DNA from: Streptococcus sanguinis
GTDB lineage: Bacteria; Bacillota; Bacilli; Lactobacillales; Streptococcaceae
DNA: 64,000 nt
NCBI RefSeq assembly: GCF_900635155.1
Contig: NZ_LR134002.1
Location: forward strand, 124,001 to 188,000
Direction: 5' to 3'
Of this stretch, positions 44,881 to 53,867 are shown piece after piece; position 1 is the first letter of the stretch; the number at the start of each line of letters is the position of its first letter. A program made the translations under genes and the position numbers. The notes under the pieces were generated by a model. That model was given only the letters and a program-made list of their open reading frames with translations, was not told the origin of the DNA and made no database searches.

Positions 44881-44900
44881 GTATCCTTGGAGCAGTCTTA

Positions 44901-44915
44901 AAGTTTCTGAAAAAT
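44901..44915 (+). promoter_or_regulatory. CodY-like box upstream of nadR
   Basis: AAGTTTCTGAAAAAT matches 13 of 15 CodY consensus positions; it lies 28 bases before the -35. Confidence 0.4.
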
Positions 44916-44916
44916 A

Positions 44917-44938
44917 TTTTTATAAAATTCTATAAAAA
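44917..44938 (+). promoter_or_regulatory. 8-bp inverted repeat upstream of nadR promoter
   Basis: TTTTTATA-like arms (TTTTTATA shortened to TTTT-TATA, and TATAAAAA) flank six bases and end four bases before the -35. Candidate repressor site (for example a NiaR-type regulator), unproven. Confidence 0.4.
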
Positions 44939-44942
44939 ACTA

Positions 44943-44970
44943 TTGACAAAAAGAAAATATAGTTTATAAT
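44943..44970 (+). promoter_or_regulatory. nadR promoter
   Basis: TTGACA, 16-base spacer, TATAAT: near consensus. Confidence 0.88.
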
Positions 44971-45017
44971 AAAAACACAGAAAACAAAATATAAAAAACA
45001 ATAAAAAGGATAGGCCT

Positions 45018-46076
45018 ATGAAAGAAAAAATTGCAATCATATTTGGAACATTTGCTCCCTTGCATCAGGGACATATCGATTTGATTCAGAAAGCTAAGCG
45101 TTCTTATGATAAGGTGCGTGTGGTGGTTTCTGGTTATCAGAAAGACCGTGGGCAGGAAGTGGGTCTGTCTCTGCAGAAGCGTTTTCGATATACGCGGGAG
45201 ACTTTCGCAGATGATGAACTGACCCAGGTTTACAAACTGGACGAAACTTCTTTTCCTCGCTATCCTCTGGGTTGGGACAAGTGGCTGCCGGCTTTATTGG
45301 AGTTGGTGGGCTATGATTCAGAACGCGAGGAACTGGTTTTCTTTGTTGGTGAGGCTGACTATCAGAAGGAGTTAGAAAAGCGTGACTTCAAAACTTCCTT
45401 GCAGAAGCGCCAGTTTGGTATCTCAGCTACGATGATTCGGGAAAATCCTAGTCGTTATTGGAAATATATCGCCCAACCTTTCCGCCGTCACTTTACTAAG
45501 AAAGTGCTGATTATGGGCAGCGCCAGCAATGGTAAAACAACCTTGGCCAAAGATTTAGCTCGCTACTATGATGCTCCGGTTAGTCTAGAATATGCTCGGG
45601 AATACCAGATTCAAAACAATGTGCGAGACGATGAGCTGACTCCTAAAGACTACTATTACCTGCTCTTAGGACAATATGCTCAGACTTCTCGCTTGATTGA
45701 CAGCAGTGCCAACCGTGGTCTAGTCGTAGCTGATACAAATTCGCTGGTAACTAAGGCTTACTATGATTATTATCTGAAAGAAAGTCCGGTTCAAGACGAG
45801 GAAACAGATACCTTTGACAATCTCTTTGCTAGCATCTTGTCTAAGGAAAAATGGGATTTGATTCTCTTTGCTGAGCCGGTTGGGGCCTATGTCAACGATG
45901 GTTTTCGCGATATGAGTATGGCAGACGAGGCTATACGAAGCGATTTTTCTGGCTATCTAAAGGAATTGAAAGAACGGTGTTTGGCTCATATTCAGACTGT
46001 CTATCTGGCTGGCAGTTATTTGGACAATTATCAGGCGGCCAAAGAAGCGATCGACATGATTTATAAAGCGGATTAA
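45018..46076 (+). CDS. nadR: NadR: NMN adenylyltransferase / ribosylnicotinamide kinase
   Basis: Bifunctional NAD salvage enzyme of 352 residues. N-terminal adenylyltransferase with GTFAPLHQGHIDLI (residues 10-23) and ISATMIRENP; C-terminal kinase with P-loop GSASNGKT (about 167-174). No N-terminal HTH, so unlike the enteric protein it is not a repressor. It phosphorylates nicotinamide riboside imported by PnuC, encoded 21 bases downstream, and adenylates NMN to NAD. Confidence 0.95.
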   Translation: MKEKIAIIFGTFAPLHQGHIDLIQKAKRSYDKVRVVVSGYQKDRGQEVGLSLQKRFRYTRETFADDELTQVYKLDETSFPRYPLGWDKWLPALLELVGYDSEREELVFFVGEADYQKELEKRDFKTSLQKRQFGISATMIRENPSRYWKYIAQPFRRHFTKKVLIMGSASNGKTTLAKDLARYYDAPVSLEYAREYQIQNNVRDDELTPKDYYYLLLGQYAQTSRLIDSSANRGLVVADTNSLVTKAYYDYYLKESPVQDEETDTFDNLFASILSKEKWDLILFAEPVGAYVNDGFRDMSMADEAIRSDFSGYLKELKERCLAHIQTVYLAGSYLDNYQAAKEAIDMIYKAD

Positions 46077-46097
46077 AAAAGAAAGTGGTAAAATAGA

Positions 46098-46913
46098 ATG
46101 GTAGTAAAAAATCAAAAACTCTCTCCTGCAGCTCTTTACGCAGGACTAAAACAAAAATCTCAAACCTTTGTTCAGAATTTCCGCAATGTCTGTGCGGCCG
46201 CTAAAAAAGAAGGCTTTGTCGGTATTGCAAACTTACTTTGGCAGGATTTATTTGCCGGGCGCAGCTTGACTCAATGGCTCTACTTGATTGCTCTTTCCAG
46301 TCTGCCTTTCATTCTGGAGTTCACCAGTGGCCAGGCGAAGCATGATTGGCTGGGACTCTTTGCATCCTGGACAGGAATCGTCTGCGTTATTCTAGTAGCC
46401 GAGGGGCGGGCCAGCAATTATCTCTTCGGAGCTGTTAATTCGGCAATTTACCTTATATTGTCCTTCAATGCTAGCTTTTATGGCGAAGTACTGACTACGG
46501 TCTACTTCTTTATCATGCAGCCGATCGGTCTTTATACTTGGCTGTCCAACCGGGTCAATGAGCAAGATAAGGAAGAGCCTTCTCATTTTGAGGCTAAGAA
46601 GCTAGACTGGCGTGGTTGGCTTAAATATCTGGCCTTGACGGCTTTGATTTGGATTGGTATGGGCTTTGCTTATAAGAGTATTCACAGTCACCGGCCTTTC
46701 CGCGATAGTGTGACAGATGCGACCAATGGTATCGGTCAGCTTCTTATGACTGGTCTCTACCGCGAGCAATGGCTTTTCTGGATTGCAACCAATCTCTTCA
46801 GTATCTATCTCTGGTGGGGTAGCAATCTCCATATCCAGGCCATGTACTGGGTATATACTCTCAATAGTATCGTCGGATGGTATCAGTGGACTAAGGCCGT
46901 GAAGAAAGCTTAG
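46098..46913 (+). CDS. pnuC: Nicotinamide riboside transporter PnuC
   Basis: Membrane protein of 271 residues with about seven helices. Conserved GRASNYLFGAVNSAIYLILSFNASFYGEVLTTVYFF, IGLYTW and QWLFWIATNLFSIYLWW are the PnuC pattern for substrate binding. Facilitates uptake that is trapped by NadR phosphorylation. The first 60 residues form a cytosolic N-terminal extension. Confidence 0.95.
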   Translation: MVVKNQKLSPAALYAGLKQKSQTFVQNFRNVCAAAKKEGFVGIANLLWQDLFAGRSLTQWLYLIALSSLPFILEFTSGQAKHDWLGLFASWTGIVCVILVAEGRASNYLFGAVNSAIYLILSFNASFYGEVLTTVYFFIMQPIGLYTWLSNRVNEQDKEEPSHFEAKKLDWRGWLKYLALTALIWIGMGFAYKSIHSHRPFRDSVTDATNGIGQLLMTGLYREQWLFWIATNLFSIYLWWGSNLHIQAMYWVYTLNSIVGWYQWTKAVKKA

Positions 46914-46969
46914 AGCAAGATTTGGAGGATTTTTGATAGAAAAAGATAGCTTAGGAAAGGAAGAAACTC

Positions 46970-47752
46970 ATGACCAAACAGGATATCCCAGCGGGAATGT
47001 CGGAAAAAGAGTACTACGAAACCATGGCGGATGAGTCCGCCTTTTTGACATGGTACAAGACACAGGATTTACCCAAGTATGAGACGCCCAGCGTAACAGC
47101 AGATATGGTGGCTTACTGTTTTGTGGATGGTCAGGTGAAACTCTTGGTCATCAAGCGTAAGGCTCATCCTTATCAGAATAAATATGCCTTAGTCGGAGGT
47201 TTTGTGGACAAGCATGAGGATGCTTATCAGGCCTGCATTCGGGAAGTCAAGGAAGAGGTGGGGCTGGAGATACCGCTGGAAAAGGTGGAACAGCTGATGA
47301 CGGTATCTACTCCAGGGCGTGATCCACGCGGATGGGTCATCACCATTGCCCATCTGGTCTATCTGCCGGCCATAGCAGTAGATCAAGCACAAGCTGGGGA
47401 TGATGCTAACGAAGTCACCTTTCTTGATGTAGACTTTAAGACAAGGAGTTTTAGAGACGGTGAGCGGCTCCTGACAGCAGAGGACTTTGCCTTTGACCAC
47501 TACCAAATCCTGCTGGAATCTATCAAGCGGATTCAGGGAAGACTGGACTGGAATCCAACTTTTCTCCATCTGCTGGAATCACCGTTTACTGTTTATGAAG
47601 GGACTGAGTTGGTCAATCTCATCACTCCTAGACGACCTATTGTCAGCAATAATTTTCTAGTAAAATTTGGAGAATACCTAGAGGAGGCTGGCGTTAAGCG
47701 CGTGCCAAAGAAGAAGCCGAGAAAAGTTTATCGGCTTAAGGTAGAAAAATAA
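46970..47752 (+). CDS. Nudix hydrolase with winged-helix tail (NrtR-like)
   Basis: Protein of 260 residues: a Nudix domain (about residues 40-175) with an intact Nudix box G-x5-E-x7-REVKEEVGL (GGFVDKHEDAYQACIREV), then a C-terminal segment (EGTELVNLITPRRPIVSNNFLVKFGEYLEE) resembling the winged helix of NrtR regulators. Intact catalytic residues favour an ADP-ribose or NAD-related pyrophosphatase; the C-terminal domain favours NrtR-type regulation. It follows nadR-pnuC, so a NAD-linked role is likely. Confidence 0.88.
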   Translation: MTKQDIPAGMSEKEYYETMADESAFLTWYKTQDLPKYETPSVTADMVAYCFVDGQVKLLVIKRKAHPYQNKYALVGGFVDKHEDAYQACIREVKEEVGLEIPLEKVEQLMTVSTPGRDPRGWVITIAHLVYLPAIAVDQAQAGDDANEVTFLDVDFKTRSFRDGERLLTAEDFAFDHYQILLESIKRIQGRLDWNPTFLHLLESPFTVYEGTELVNLITPRRPIVSNNFLVKFGEYLEEAGVKRVPKKKPRKVYRLKVEK

Positions 47753-47786
47753 ATTTAAAAGAAAGTTGATCATATATTTCTCTTGC

Positions 47787-47809
47787 AGGACAAATTTGTC
47801 CTTTTTTTT
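47787..47809 (+). terminator. Nudix operon terminator
   Basis: Perfect palindrome AGGACAAATTTGTCCT followed by eight Ts. Confidence 0.85.
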
Positions 47810-47819
47810 CATTTTTAAT

Positions 47820-47827
47820 TACGAATA
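47820..47827 (+). promoter_or_regulatory. exact ComX cin-box
   Basis: TACGAATA, an exact late-competence box, behind T-rich sequence and 23 bases before a short ORF. Chance occurrence of an 8-mer is possible. Confidence 0.35.
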
Positions 47828-47849
47828 GATAAGTAGGGGCGAGTTTCTC

Positions 47850-47906
47850 ATGATAAAAGAAACAGAACTTCGCTTGTGTAAAAAATTTTTGAAAATTTTT
47901 TTATAA
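47850..47906 (+). CDS. possible 18-codon ORF after cin-box
   Basis: ATG to TAA with 18 codons (MIKETELRLCKKFLKIFL), basic and amphipathic, with a GGGG-rich stretch 10-13 bases upstream. No homology can be judged at this length. It could instead be part of an untranslated RNA. Confidence 0.2.
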   Translation: MIKETELRLCKKFLKIFL

Positions 47907-47910
47907 ATGA

Positions 47911-47939
47911 TTGACATAGCAAAATCTCAGTGTTACAAT
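47911..47939 (+). promoter_or_regulatory. promoter of Gln/Ser-rich lipoprotein
   Basis: TTGACA, 17-base spacer, extended -10 TGTTACAAT. A CodY-like 15-mer (13 of 15) lies just upstream at 47883-47897. Confidence 0.88.
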
Positions 47940-47981
47940 AATGTTACAAAAAGATTTCTTAATATTACAAGGAGGCAAAAG

Positions 47982-48656
47982 ATGAAAACACGTACTTATA
48001 CAAAATTGATGGCAGCTGCAGTTCTGGCTTCTAGTTTGCTTTTAGGGGCATGTGGTAAGAAAGAAGAAAGTACAACAAGTGCTAGTTCTAGCAAGACTGT
48101 TCAGACTTCCTCTAGCTCAAAAGCTGCGTCTTCCAGCAAGGCCAGCGCTTCTCCTAAGGTTAGCAATAGCGCTTCTTCAGAAGGAGCAGTTAGCCAGCCT
48201 GGACAAGCCCAAGCTCCTGCCAGTCAGCAACAGTCTACTGTCGAAGCTCCTCAAGCCCAACAAACGCAGCCACAGCAAGCCTCAGGTCGACAAAACACTC
48301 AGAATCAAGCAACTCAACCAGCCCAAGCTCCCGAAAGCAATCGCCAGCTTCAGAATAAACAGGCAGCCAGCAATGCTCGCTATAAAGGTGTCTTGACTAT
48401 GGTGGATGGGGATTTCTCAGCGGCTGCTGGTACTTGGAAGGATGCCAATGGAAATACTGTGACTGTATCAGGTAATGGTCAATTCACAGTCCAGTCTGCA
48501 GATGGAAAAACAGATAATTATTCCATCGCTTCCTACTCTTATACGCTGGATGATGGCAAATACAATGCTCAATTAAGCGGGCAAGGCAATGCAAATCTGC
48601 AGATTACAACAGGAGCGGATGGTTCAGTAACAAGCGTTGTGGTGACCCAACCCTAA
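47982..48656 (+). CDS. Gln/Ser-rich lipoprotein with DUF6287-like domain
   Basis: Lipoprotein of 224 residues. Lipobox LLGAC (Cys near residue 24), then about 100 residues of Ser- and Gln/Pro-rich linker, then a C-terminal domain (RYKGVLTMVDGDFSAAAGTWKDANGNTVTVSGNGQF...) of the DUF6287 type found in streptococcal lipoproteins. AAGGAGG ribosome site. The upstream in-frame extension is rejected because it would start at the promoter. Surface role unknown. Confidence 0.85.
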   Translation: MKTRTYTKLMAAAVLASSLLLGACGKKEESTTSASSSKTVQTSSSSKAASSSKASASPKVSNSASSEGAVSQPGQAQAPASQQQSTVEAPQAQQTQPQQASGRQNTQNQATQPAQAPESNRQLQNKQAASNARYKGVLTMVDGDFSAAAGTWKDANGNTVTVSGNGQFTVQSADGKTDNYSIASYSYTLDDGKYNAQLSGQGNANLQITTGADGSVTSVVVTQP

Positions 48657-48664
48657 ACATAAGG

Positions 48665-48697
48665 AAAAGGAAGTCCAATGGGCTTCCTTTCGTTTTT
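48665..48697 (+). terminator. terminator after lipoprotein gene
   Basis: AAAGGAAGTCC with GGGCTTCCTTT, three-base loop, then CGTTTTTATT. Confidence 0.85.
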
Positions 48698-49673
48698 ATT
48701 TTTGAATTTGTAAGAGTTCTTCGATTTCAGCCAGACTTTCAGCTTGCGAAATAGCACCGCGGAGTTTGGCTGCTCCGGCAGTACCGCGCAGATAGTGCGG
48801 AGCTAGACCCCGGAATTCGCGAATGGCCACATATTCTCCTTTGAGATTGACCAAGCGGGAGAGGTGGTCGTGGGCGATTTTCATCTTGTCCTCGAAGCTG
48901 AGGTCTGGAAGAATTTCGCCGGTTTCAAAATAATGGTTGATTTGGTTAAAGAGATAAGGATTTCCCATAGCAGATCGGCCTACCATGACGGCATCGGCAC
49001 CGACTTCCTCGATACGCTGCTTGGCGTCTTGCACGCTGCGAATATCTCCGTTAGCGATGAAAGGAATCTTAGTCAGAGCATGGGCTACGTCATGCAAAGT
49101 CTCAAGGTCAGCATGACCAGTATACATTTGCTCACGGGTCCGCCCATGCATAGCCAGGGCTGAGACGCCAGCGGCTTCAGCTGCTAGAGCATTTTCTACA
49201 GCTAGTGAGCTGTCAGACCAGCCAGTTCGCATCTTGACTGTCAGAGGAATATCCAGAACGGACTGGACCTTGTTGATGATTTTATAGATTTTCTCAGGGT
49301 CCTTGAGCCATTTAGCTCCAGCTTCGTTTTTGACAATTTTATTGACCGGGCAGCCCATATTGATATCGACAATATCGGTCTTGGTATTTTCTTGGATAAA
49401 TTCCGCTGCGCGTGCCAAACTGTCCTCGTCGCTTCCGAAAAGCTGGATAGAAACGGGATTTTCTCCTTCATCAATGTGTAGCATGTGGAGGGTTTTTTCG
49501 TTGTTATACTGGATGCCCTTGTCAGAGACCATTTCCATCACGACCAATCCTGCTCCTAGCTCTTTGGCAATGGTCCGAAAAGCAGAGTTGGTTACGCCGG
49601 CCATAGGAGCCAGAACGGTCCGGTTGGGGATTTCAACATTCCCAATCATAAAAGGGGTATTAAGATTTGTCAC
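48696..49673 (-). CDS. dusB: tRNA-dihydrouridine synthase B
   Basis: FMN-dependent DUS enzyme of 325 residues: [41 protein letters not shown] (catalytic Cys), [23 protein letters not shown] and GRSAMGNP. Start is GTG with GGAGGAA eight bases upstream. Its start overlaps the hslO stop by 14 bases, so the pair is one operon. Confidence 0.95.
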   Translation of the reverse strand: MTNLNTPFMIGNVEIPNRTVLAPMAGVTNSAFRTIAKELGAGLVVMEMVSDKGIQYNNEKTLHMLHIDEGENPVSIQLFGSDEDSLARAAEFIQENTKTDIVDINMGCPVNKIVKNEAGAKWLKDPEKIYKIINKVQSVLDIPLTVKMRTGWSDSSLAVENALAAEAAGVSALAMHGRTREQMYTGHADLETLHDVAHALTKIPFIANGDIRSVQDAKQRIEEVGADAVMVGRSAMGNPYLFNQINHYFETGEILPDLSFEDKMKIAHDHLSRLVNLKGEYVAIREFRGLAPHYLRGTAGAAKLRGAISQAESLAEIEELLQIQK

Positions 49674-50532
49674 GAATCAGTTCCTCCAGGTCGTTTTGGT
49701 CAAAGTGATAGGCTGTCTGGCAGAATTGGCAGACGATTTCAGCCCCTTGGTCTTGGTCACGCATCTCTTCTAAGTCAGCCTTTGGCAGGGTAGCCAAGGC
49801 ATTCATAAAGCGCTCTTTTCTACAGTCGCACTGGAAGCGGATTTCCTCTTCAGACAGGCGTTTGTATGGCTCATCACCATAGATGGCAGCCAGCAGAGCT
49901 TCGATATGATTATCGGATTCCAGCAGTCTTGAGATAGCAGGCATTTCTTGGATCCGCTTCTCAAAGCGGGCGATTTCAGCTTCCTTGGCACCAGGCAGAA
50001 CTTGTACCAAGAAACCACCGGCAACCTTGACTTTATCATTCTCATCCAAGAGGACATTGAGGCCAACTGCGGAAGGTGTTTGCTGGCTTTCGGTCAGGTA
50101 GAAGGCTAGGTCTTCGCCGATTTCTCCAGAGATGAGAGGAGTCATAGAGTTATACGGGTTGCCCGTACCATAGTCCGTGATGACGAGGAATTCTCCTTGG
50201 CCGACAAAAGGACCAACTAGAACCTCGCCGGTCGCAGTCTTTTTGATATCTACACCGGGATTCTGTACATAACCTTTGACATTACCCTTTGTATCTGCCA
50301 CTGTGATAATCGCGCCTAGTGAACTAGTCCCGAGGACCTTGACGGTAATCTTGGTTTGGCCTTTTTCATTTGCAGCTAAAATTTGACTGGCAATCAGTGT
50401 GCGGCCAAGTGCAACGGTAGAGCTTGCTTGAGTTTGATGTTTTTCTTGAGCGGTCCGAACCGTCTCTGTGCTATCCAGCACATAAGCTCGGAAAGAACCA
50501 TTTTCTGAGATAGTTTTGATAATTTTGTCCAT
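49660..50532 (-). CDS. hslO: Hsp33 redox-regulated chaperone
   Basis: Chaperone of 290 residues activated by oxidation and unfolding. C-terminal zinc cysteines CDC...CQFC are complete. The N-terminal [32 protein letters not shown] is the family start; the open frame extends upstream but ATG 50532 fits. The ribosome site (AAAGG) is very close to the ATG. The leader contains an 11-bp hairpin at 50558-50585. Confidence 0.94.
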   Translation of the reverse strand: MDKIIKTISENGSFRAYVLDSTETVRTAQEKHQTQASSTVALGRTLIASQILAANEKGQTKITVKVLGTSSLGAIITVADTKGNVKGYVQNPGVDIKKTATGEVLVGPFVGQGEFLVITDYGTGNPYNSMTPLISGEIGEDLAFYLTESQQTPSAVGLNVLLDENDKVKVAGGFLVQVLPGAKEAEIARFEKRIQEMPAISRLLESDNHIEALLAAIYGDEPYKRLSEEEIRFQCDCRKERFMNALATLPKADLEEMRDQDQGAEIVCQFCQTAYHFDQNDLEELIRDKS

Positions 50533-50557
50533 ACCTTTTATTTTAACACAAAATAGA

Positions 50558-50585
50558 AAAACAAGCGCGCGACTGCGCTTGTTTT
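50558..50585. other. 11-bp hairpin in hslO leader
   Basis: AAAACAAGCGC (50558-50568) pairs with GCGCTTGTTTT (50575-50585). Read on the minus strand it has a T run after it and sits between the hslO promoter zone and its start. It could attenuate hslO. Confidence 0.6.
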
Positions 50586-50616
50586 TTGGGTTAGGAAGCA
50601 TTTTAAGATCAAAAAT

Positions 50617-50624
50617 AGTATAAT
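50617..50624. promoter_or_regulatory. overlapping divergent -10 boxes
   Basis: TATAAT on the plus strand (50619-50624, for the DraG-type gene) and TATACT on the minus strand (50617-50622, for hslO) share four bases. Both -35 regions are weak. Confidence 0.5.
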
Positions 50625-50642
50625 AAAACAAAGGAGGCTAGC

Positions 50643-51461
50643 ATGAACCAATTTTTGAAAGCGGCTATCTATGGTCTGGCAGTGGCTGATGCATTAGGAG
50701 TTCCGTATGAATTCTTGACCCGTGGCAGTTTTGAAGCAGTTGAGATGGTGGGCTATGGCAGCCATCAGCAACCAGCTGGCACTTGGTCAGATGATACCAG
50801 CCTTGTTTTGGCGACCTGTGATTCTATCAGGGAAAAAGGTAAGATTGATCCTAATGATATGCAGCAGCGGTTTAAACATTGGCTCTTCGAGGGAGTCTAC
50901 ACGCCAGATGGTCTGACCTTTGATGTAGGAAATGCGACTCGCGAAGCCTTGACAAGAGGACACGGTCTGTCTGATGAATATTCCAACGGAAATGGTTCTT
51001 TGATGCGGATTCTGCCCCTTGCCTTTACGGAAGCCAGTCCGTCTGATATTGAAGCTGTTTCCAGTATTACTCATGCACATGCGACTTCCGTAGAGGCTTG
51101 CCAGCTTTATGTGGATATTGCTCGTAGGCTCTTAAAAGGCCAGCAACTATCGGAAATACTATCAGGCTTAGAGACTAGCAAAACCTATGCTCGTTTGCAA
51201 ACTTTAGCAGAGCTGACCGAAGATGACATTCGTTCTAGTGGCTATGTGGTGGATACCTTGGAAGCAGCACTGTGGTGTCTGCTGACTAGCACTTCTTATC
51301 CGGAAACGGTCCTGAAAGCTGTTAATTTGGGCGATGACACTGATACAGTAGCAGCAGTTGCTGGCGGCTTGGTTGGTATCATCTATGGTTTGGAAGGGAT
51401 TCCTGATAACTGGTTAGCCCAGCTGCGCAATAAAGAACTGTTGGAAAATTGCTTGTTTTAA
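50643..51461 (+). CDS. ADP-ribosylglycohydrolase (DraG family)
   Basis: Hydrolase of 272 residues that removes ADP-ribose from proteins or ADP-ribosylated metabolites. Binuclear metal ligands are GTWSDDTSL near residue 45-55 and GDDTDTVAAVAGGL near 225-240, both complete. AAGGAGG ribosome site. No ADP-ribosyltransferase is encoded nearby, so the target is unknown. Divergent from hslO. Confidence 0.93.
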   Translation: MNQFLKAAIYGLAVADALGVPYEFLTRGSFEAVEMVGYGSHQQPAGTWSDDTSLVLATCDSIREKGKIDPNDMQQRFKHWLFEGVYTPDGLTFDVGNATREALTRGHGLSDEYSNGNGSLMRILPLAFTEASPSDIEAVSSITHAHATSVEACQLYVDIARRLLKGQQLSEILSGLETSKTYARLQTLAELTEDDIRSSGYVVDTLEAALWCLLTSTSYPETVLKAVNLGDDTDTVAAVAGGLVGIIYGLEGIPDNWLAQLRNKELLENCLF

Positions 51462-51512
51462 AGGGATAATCGGAAGACAGGACTGTATTGATCATTTAAA
51501 AAGTAAAACATT

Positions 51513-51535
51513 AAAAGAGCCACCTAGGCTCTTTT
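51513..51535. terminator. bidirectional terminator
   Basis: AAAAGAGCC-accta-GGCTCTTTT between the convergent DraG-type and telA genes. Confidence 0.9.
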
Positions 51536-51536
51536 A

Positions 51537-52793
51537 TTATTCTGTCGTTAATTCCTTCTGGGCTTCCTTGCCTTGGTCCAACAGGGCTTGGATAATCTTT
51601 TGATCACGCAGTTTGACAGAGTTGTTGATGGTCTCTGCAGACTGGATAACAGTGGCTTCTAGCAGAGCGCGTTTTTCCCGCCCTTTATCAATAGCTTCGA
51701 TAATGCCTTGGTTTTGTGCGACAAGGCTTTCTGCCAGCTTAGTGACAGACTCAACAGCGATAGTAGGACTTTGAGAAATCCGCTCCAGCTGAGGAATGAC
51801 TTCCTTGCTCGTTTCGGCGAGCATTTGCAGGGCAGCGTTATTGGCATTCGAGATGGCGTCAGCCACCTGACCAGACTTCATGGATTGCTGGAGAATGCCT
51901 AACTGAGCGATAGACAGTTTCATAGTTGGAATGGTATTGCGGCGGAGCATTCCAAGTTTTTGGCGCATATCAGAGGAAACCTTGACCAGATTACGCATTT
52001 GAGGCGTTGTCGCCCAAGCCACATAGAGACGGCTGACATATTCAGTGTGTTGCTGCTCTAGGGTATTGACCACCTCTGTCATCCGAGCCAAATCCTGTGA
52101 TTTTACTTGGTAATCAACGGTAGTCATATCTAGCTGAGCGACTTCAGCCTGCAAGTTCAGGGCTCGTTTGCCGGATTCCTGCTGAGCAGCTTCGATAAAG
52201 GAAATGACTCCGACCAAATTTTCAATCGATTTGGTATTGTCCTCAATCAGCATTTCAGCAGAAACAATATTGCGAGCCAGAACATCTTCTTGTTTGACGA
52301 CTGTTGCAGCCATGCCGTCCATTTTCTGCTCAATATTTTGTGAGTCAAAATAGAATTCTTGAAGGGTGTTTTTGCTCTGTTTGAAGAGCTTTTCCAGGAA
52401 ATTAGGCTTCTTGTCCAGTTCTGCTACTTGAGCATCCTTGTATTTTGCGACAAAGCCATTGAGTTCTTTGTTGGTATTTTTTAAAAGCTCATCTACCTGG
52501 GGAATTTGTAATTTTTTCTGCTCGGCCAAGATACGATTGACAGTACCGTTGACTTCTTCTACAGCAGATTGGCCAAAGTCCAGCAAGGCATTTTGGTCCG
52601 ATACGAAATTATCCACCAGCTGTGGAGCTTTAGCCGTAATCGCACTCTGTTGCTCAGGAGTCAGTTTTTCCAGAAAAGTTAGCTGGCCATTTTCTTGAGT
52701 CGTAGTGGCTTCGATGATTTCTGTTGTTTTGTCGCTTTTGCTGATGGCATTGTTAGCAATTTTATCAATGTCAAAATTAAATTCTTGGCTCAT
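51537..52793 (-). CDS. telA: TelA-like toxic anion resistance protein
   Basis: TelA (PF05816) family protein of 418 residues, mainly long helices and coiled coil (ARMTEVVNTLEQQHTEYVSRLYVAWATTPQMRNLVKVSSDMRQKLGMLRRNTIPTMKLSI is shortened here to the key WATTPQMRNL and RRNTIPTMK motifs). Family members give tellurite or lantibiotic/envelope-stress tolerance. AAGGAG ribosome site. Forms a two-gene operon with the preceding XpaC-like gene. Confidence 0.92.
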   Translation of the reverse strand: MSQEFNFDIDKIANNAISKSDKTTEIIEATTTQENGQLTFLEKLTPEQQSAITAKAPQLVDNFVSDQNALLDFGQSAVEEVNGTVNRILAEQKKLQIPQVDELLKNTNKELNGFVAKYKDAQVAELDKKPNFLEKLFKQSKNTLQEFYFDSQNIEQKMDGMAATVVKQEDVLARNIVSAEMLIEDNTKSIENLVGVISFIEAAQQESGKRALNLQAEVAQLDMTTVDYQVKSQDLARMTEVVNTLEQQHTEYVSRLYVAWATTPQMRNLVKVSSDMRQKLGMLRRNTIPTMKLSIAQLGILQQSMKSGQVADAISNANNAALQMLAETSKEVIPQLERISQSPTIAVESVTKLAESLVAQNQGIIEAIDKGREKRALLEATVIQSAETINNSVKLRDQKIIQALLDQGKEAQKELTTE

Positions 52794-52817
52794 AGTTTCT
52801 CCTTTGGTTTATCTAGC

Positions 52818-53663
52818 TTAAAAGCCAGTGTCTGTTTGCTTTTCTTTGTCTAAGATACGCAGGCTAATGTCAAAGTCCCTCAAATCAGCTTCATTTAACT
52901 GACGCAGCGCTTCGTCTAGGTCCAAGTCAAACTGCTCTATAGCTGCTTTGGCCTTGGCTAGCCGCTCCTCTGCATTGTAAAAATCTTTGGGAGAAGCTTT
53001 GATTTTGAGGTAGCCTTCTAAAATATCTTCGTAGTGCTCCATTTGGGACTGATGAATGGCAGTCAGCTCTTCCTTATTGTTGCTTTCGGATTGAGAGATT
53101 TTTTGCAGAATGGCCTCATGGTCAATCTGAATATTGCGAACCGTAGCGACCAATTCTGGGGCTAGCTCTTCTAGACTAGTTTTCTTGGGCTGCGCTTCTT
53201 TTCGTTTTTTCTCTCGTTCAATCTTTTTCAGTTGCTCATCGATTTCATCCGTGACAGTACGAATTTTGGTCTGGATTCGCTGGTAGACTGAAGTAGGAAT
53301 TTCTCCGCGTAGGTCGTTAGCAGCATTTTTGATATAGGTTAGCTGGGGAAGAATTTCTAGAGCTAAATTCTGATAGCTTTCTTGGTCCCCATCTTCTTGG
53401 TAGCCTTCCAATTCTTTAATGCGGCGGTCAGCATGACCAATCTCTGATTTCAAATCTTCAATACGGCCAATGCTGGCTTGCTTTGCTTCAATCCGAACTT
53501 TTTTCTGGCTTTGGTGGCGATAGATTCCGTAACCAATAGCCCCCAGAATAGCTATGGGAATTAGATAGCTGGCTACAGCTCCAGAACCAAATACAAATAT
53601 AAGTATCCAAATCCAGCTAAACCATTCTGGTTGCTGGTTGGAATCATCATTTCTCCTCGACAT
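52818..53663 (-). CDS. xpaC: XpaC-like membrane protein
   Basis: Protein of 281 residues with two close N-terminal transmembrane helices (about residues 15-32 and 33-48, WIWILIFVFGSGAVASYLIPIAILGAIGYGIY) and a long cytosolic helical domain containing DLKSEIGHADRRIKELEGYQ and LPQLTYIKNAANDLR, as in the 5-bromo-4-chloroindolyl phosphate hydrolysis protein family. Genes xpaC and telA are paired across Firmicutes. Function unknown. Confidence 0.88.
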   Translation of the reverse strand: MSRRNDDSNQQPEWFSWIWILIFVFGSGAVASYLIPIAILGAIGYGIYRHQSQKKVRIEAKQASIGRIEDLKSEIGHADRRIKELEGYQEDGDQESYQNLALEILPQLTYIKNAANDLRGEIPTSVYQRIQTKIRTVTDEIDEQLKKIEREKKRKEAQPKKTSLEELAPELVATVRNIQIDHEAILQKISQSESNNKEELTAIHQSQMEHYEDILEGYLKIKASPKDFYNAEERLAKAKAAIEQFDLDLDEALRQLNEADLRDFDISLRILDKEKQTDTGF

Positions 53664-53828
53664 GGACGTTTCTCTTTCTTATCAATGTGATATCTCTATT
53701 TTAACATAAAAGCTGGTTTTTGAAGGATAAAGATTGAAAAGTTTCTATGATAAGCTTGGTTTTTCTGGTGCGATTTGATTTTATCGTGAAAGTAAGCTCG
53801 GCTTAAAGATTAGGAATCCTAACCTGCA

Positions 53829-53858
53829 AACAAAAATCGCAGGGAATGCCCTGCGATT
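53829..53858 (-). terminator. gshF terminator
   Basis: AATCGCAGGG and CCCTGCGATT with a four-base loop; on the minus strand a T run follows. Confidence 0.9.
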
Positions 53859-53867
53859 CTTATGTTA

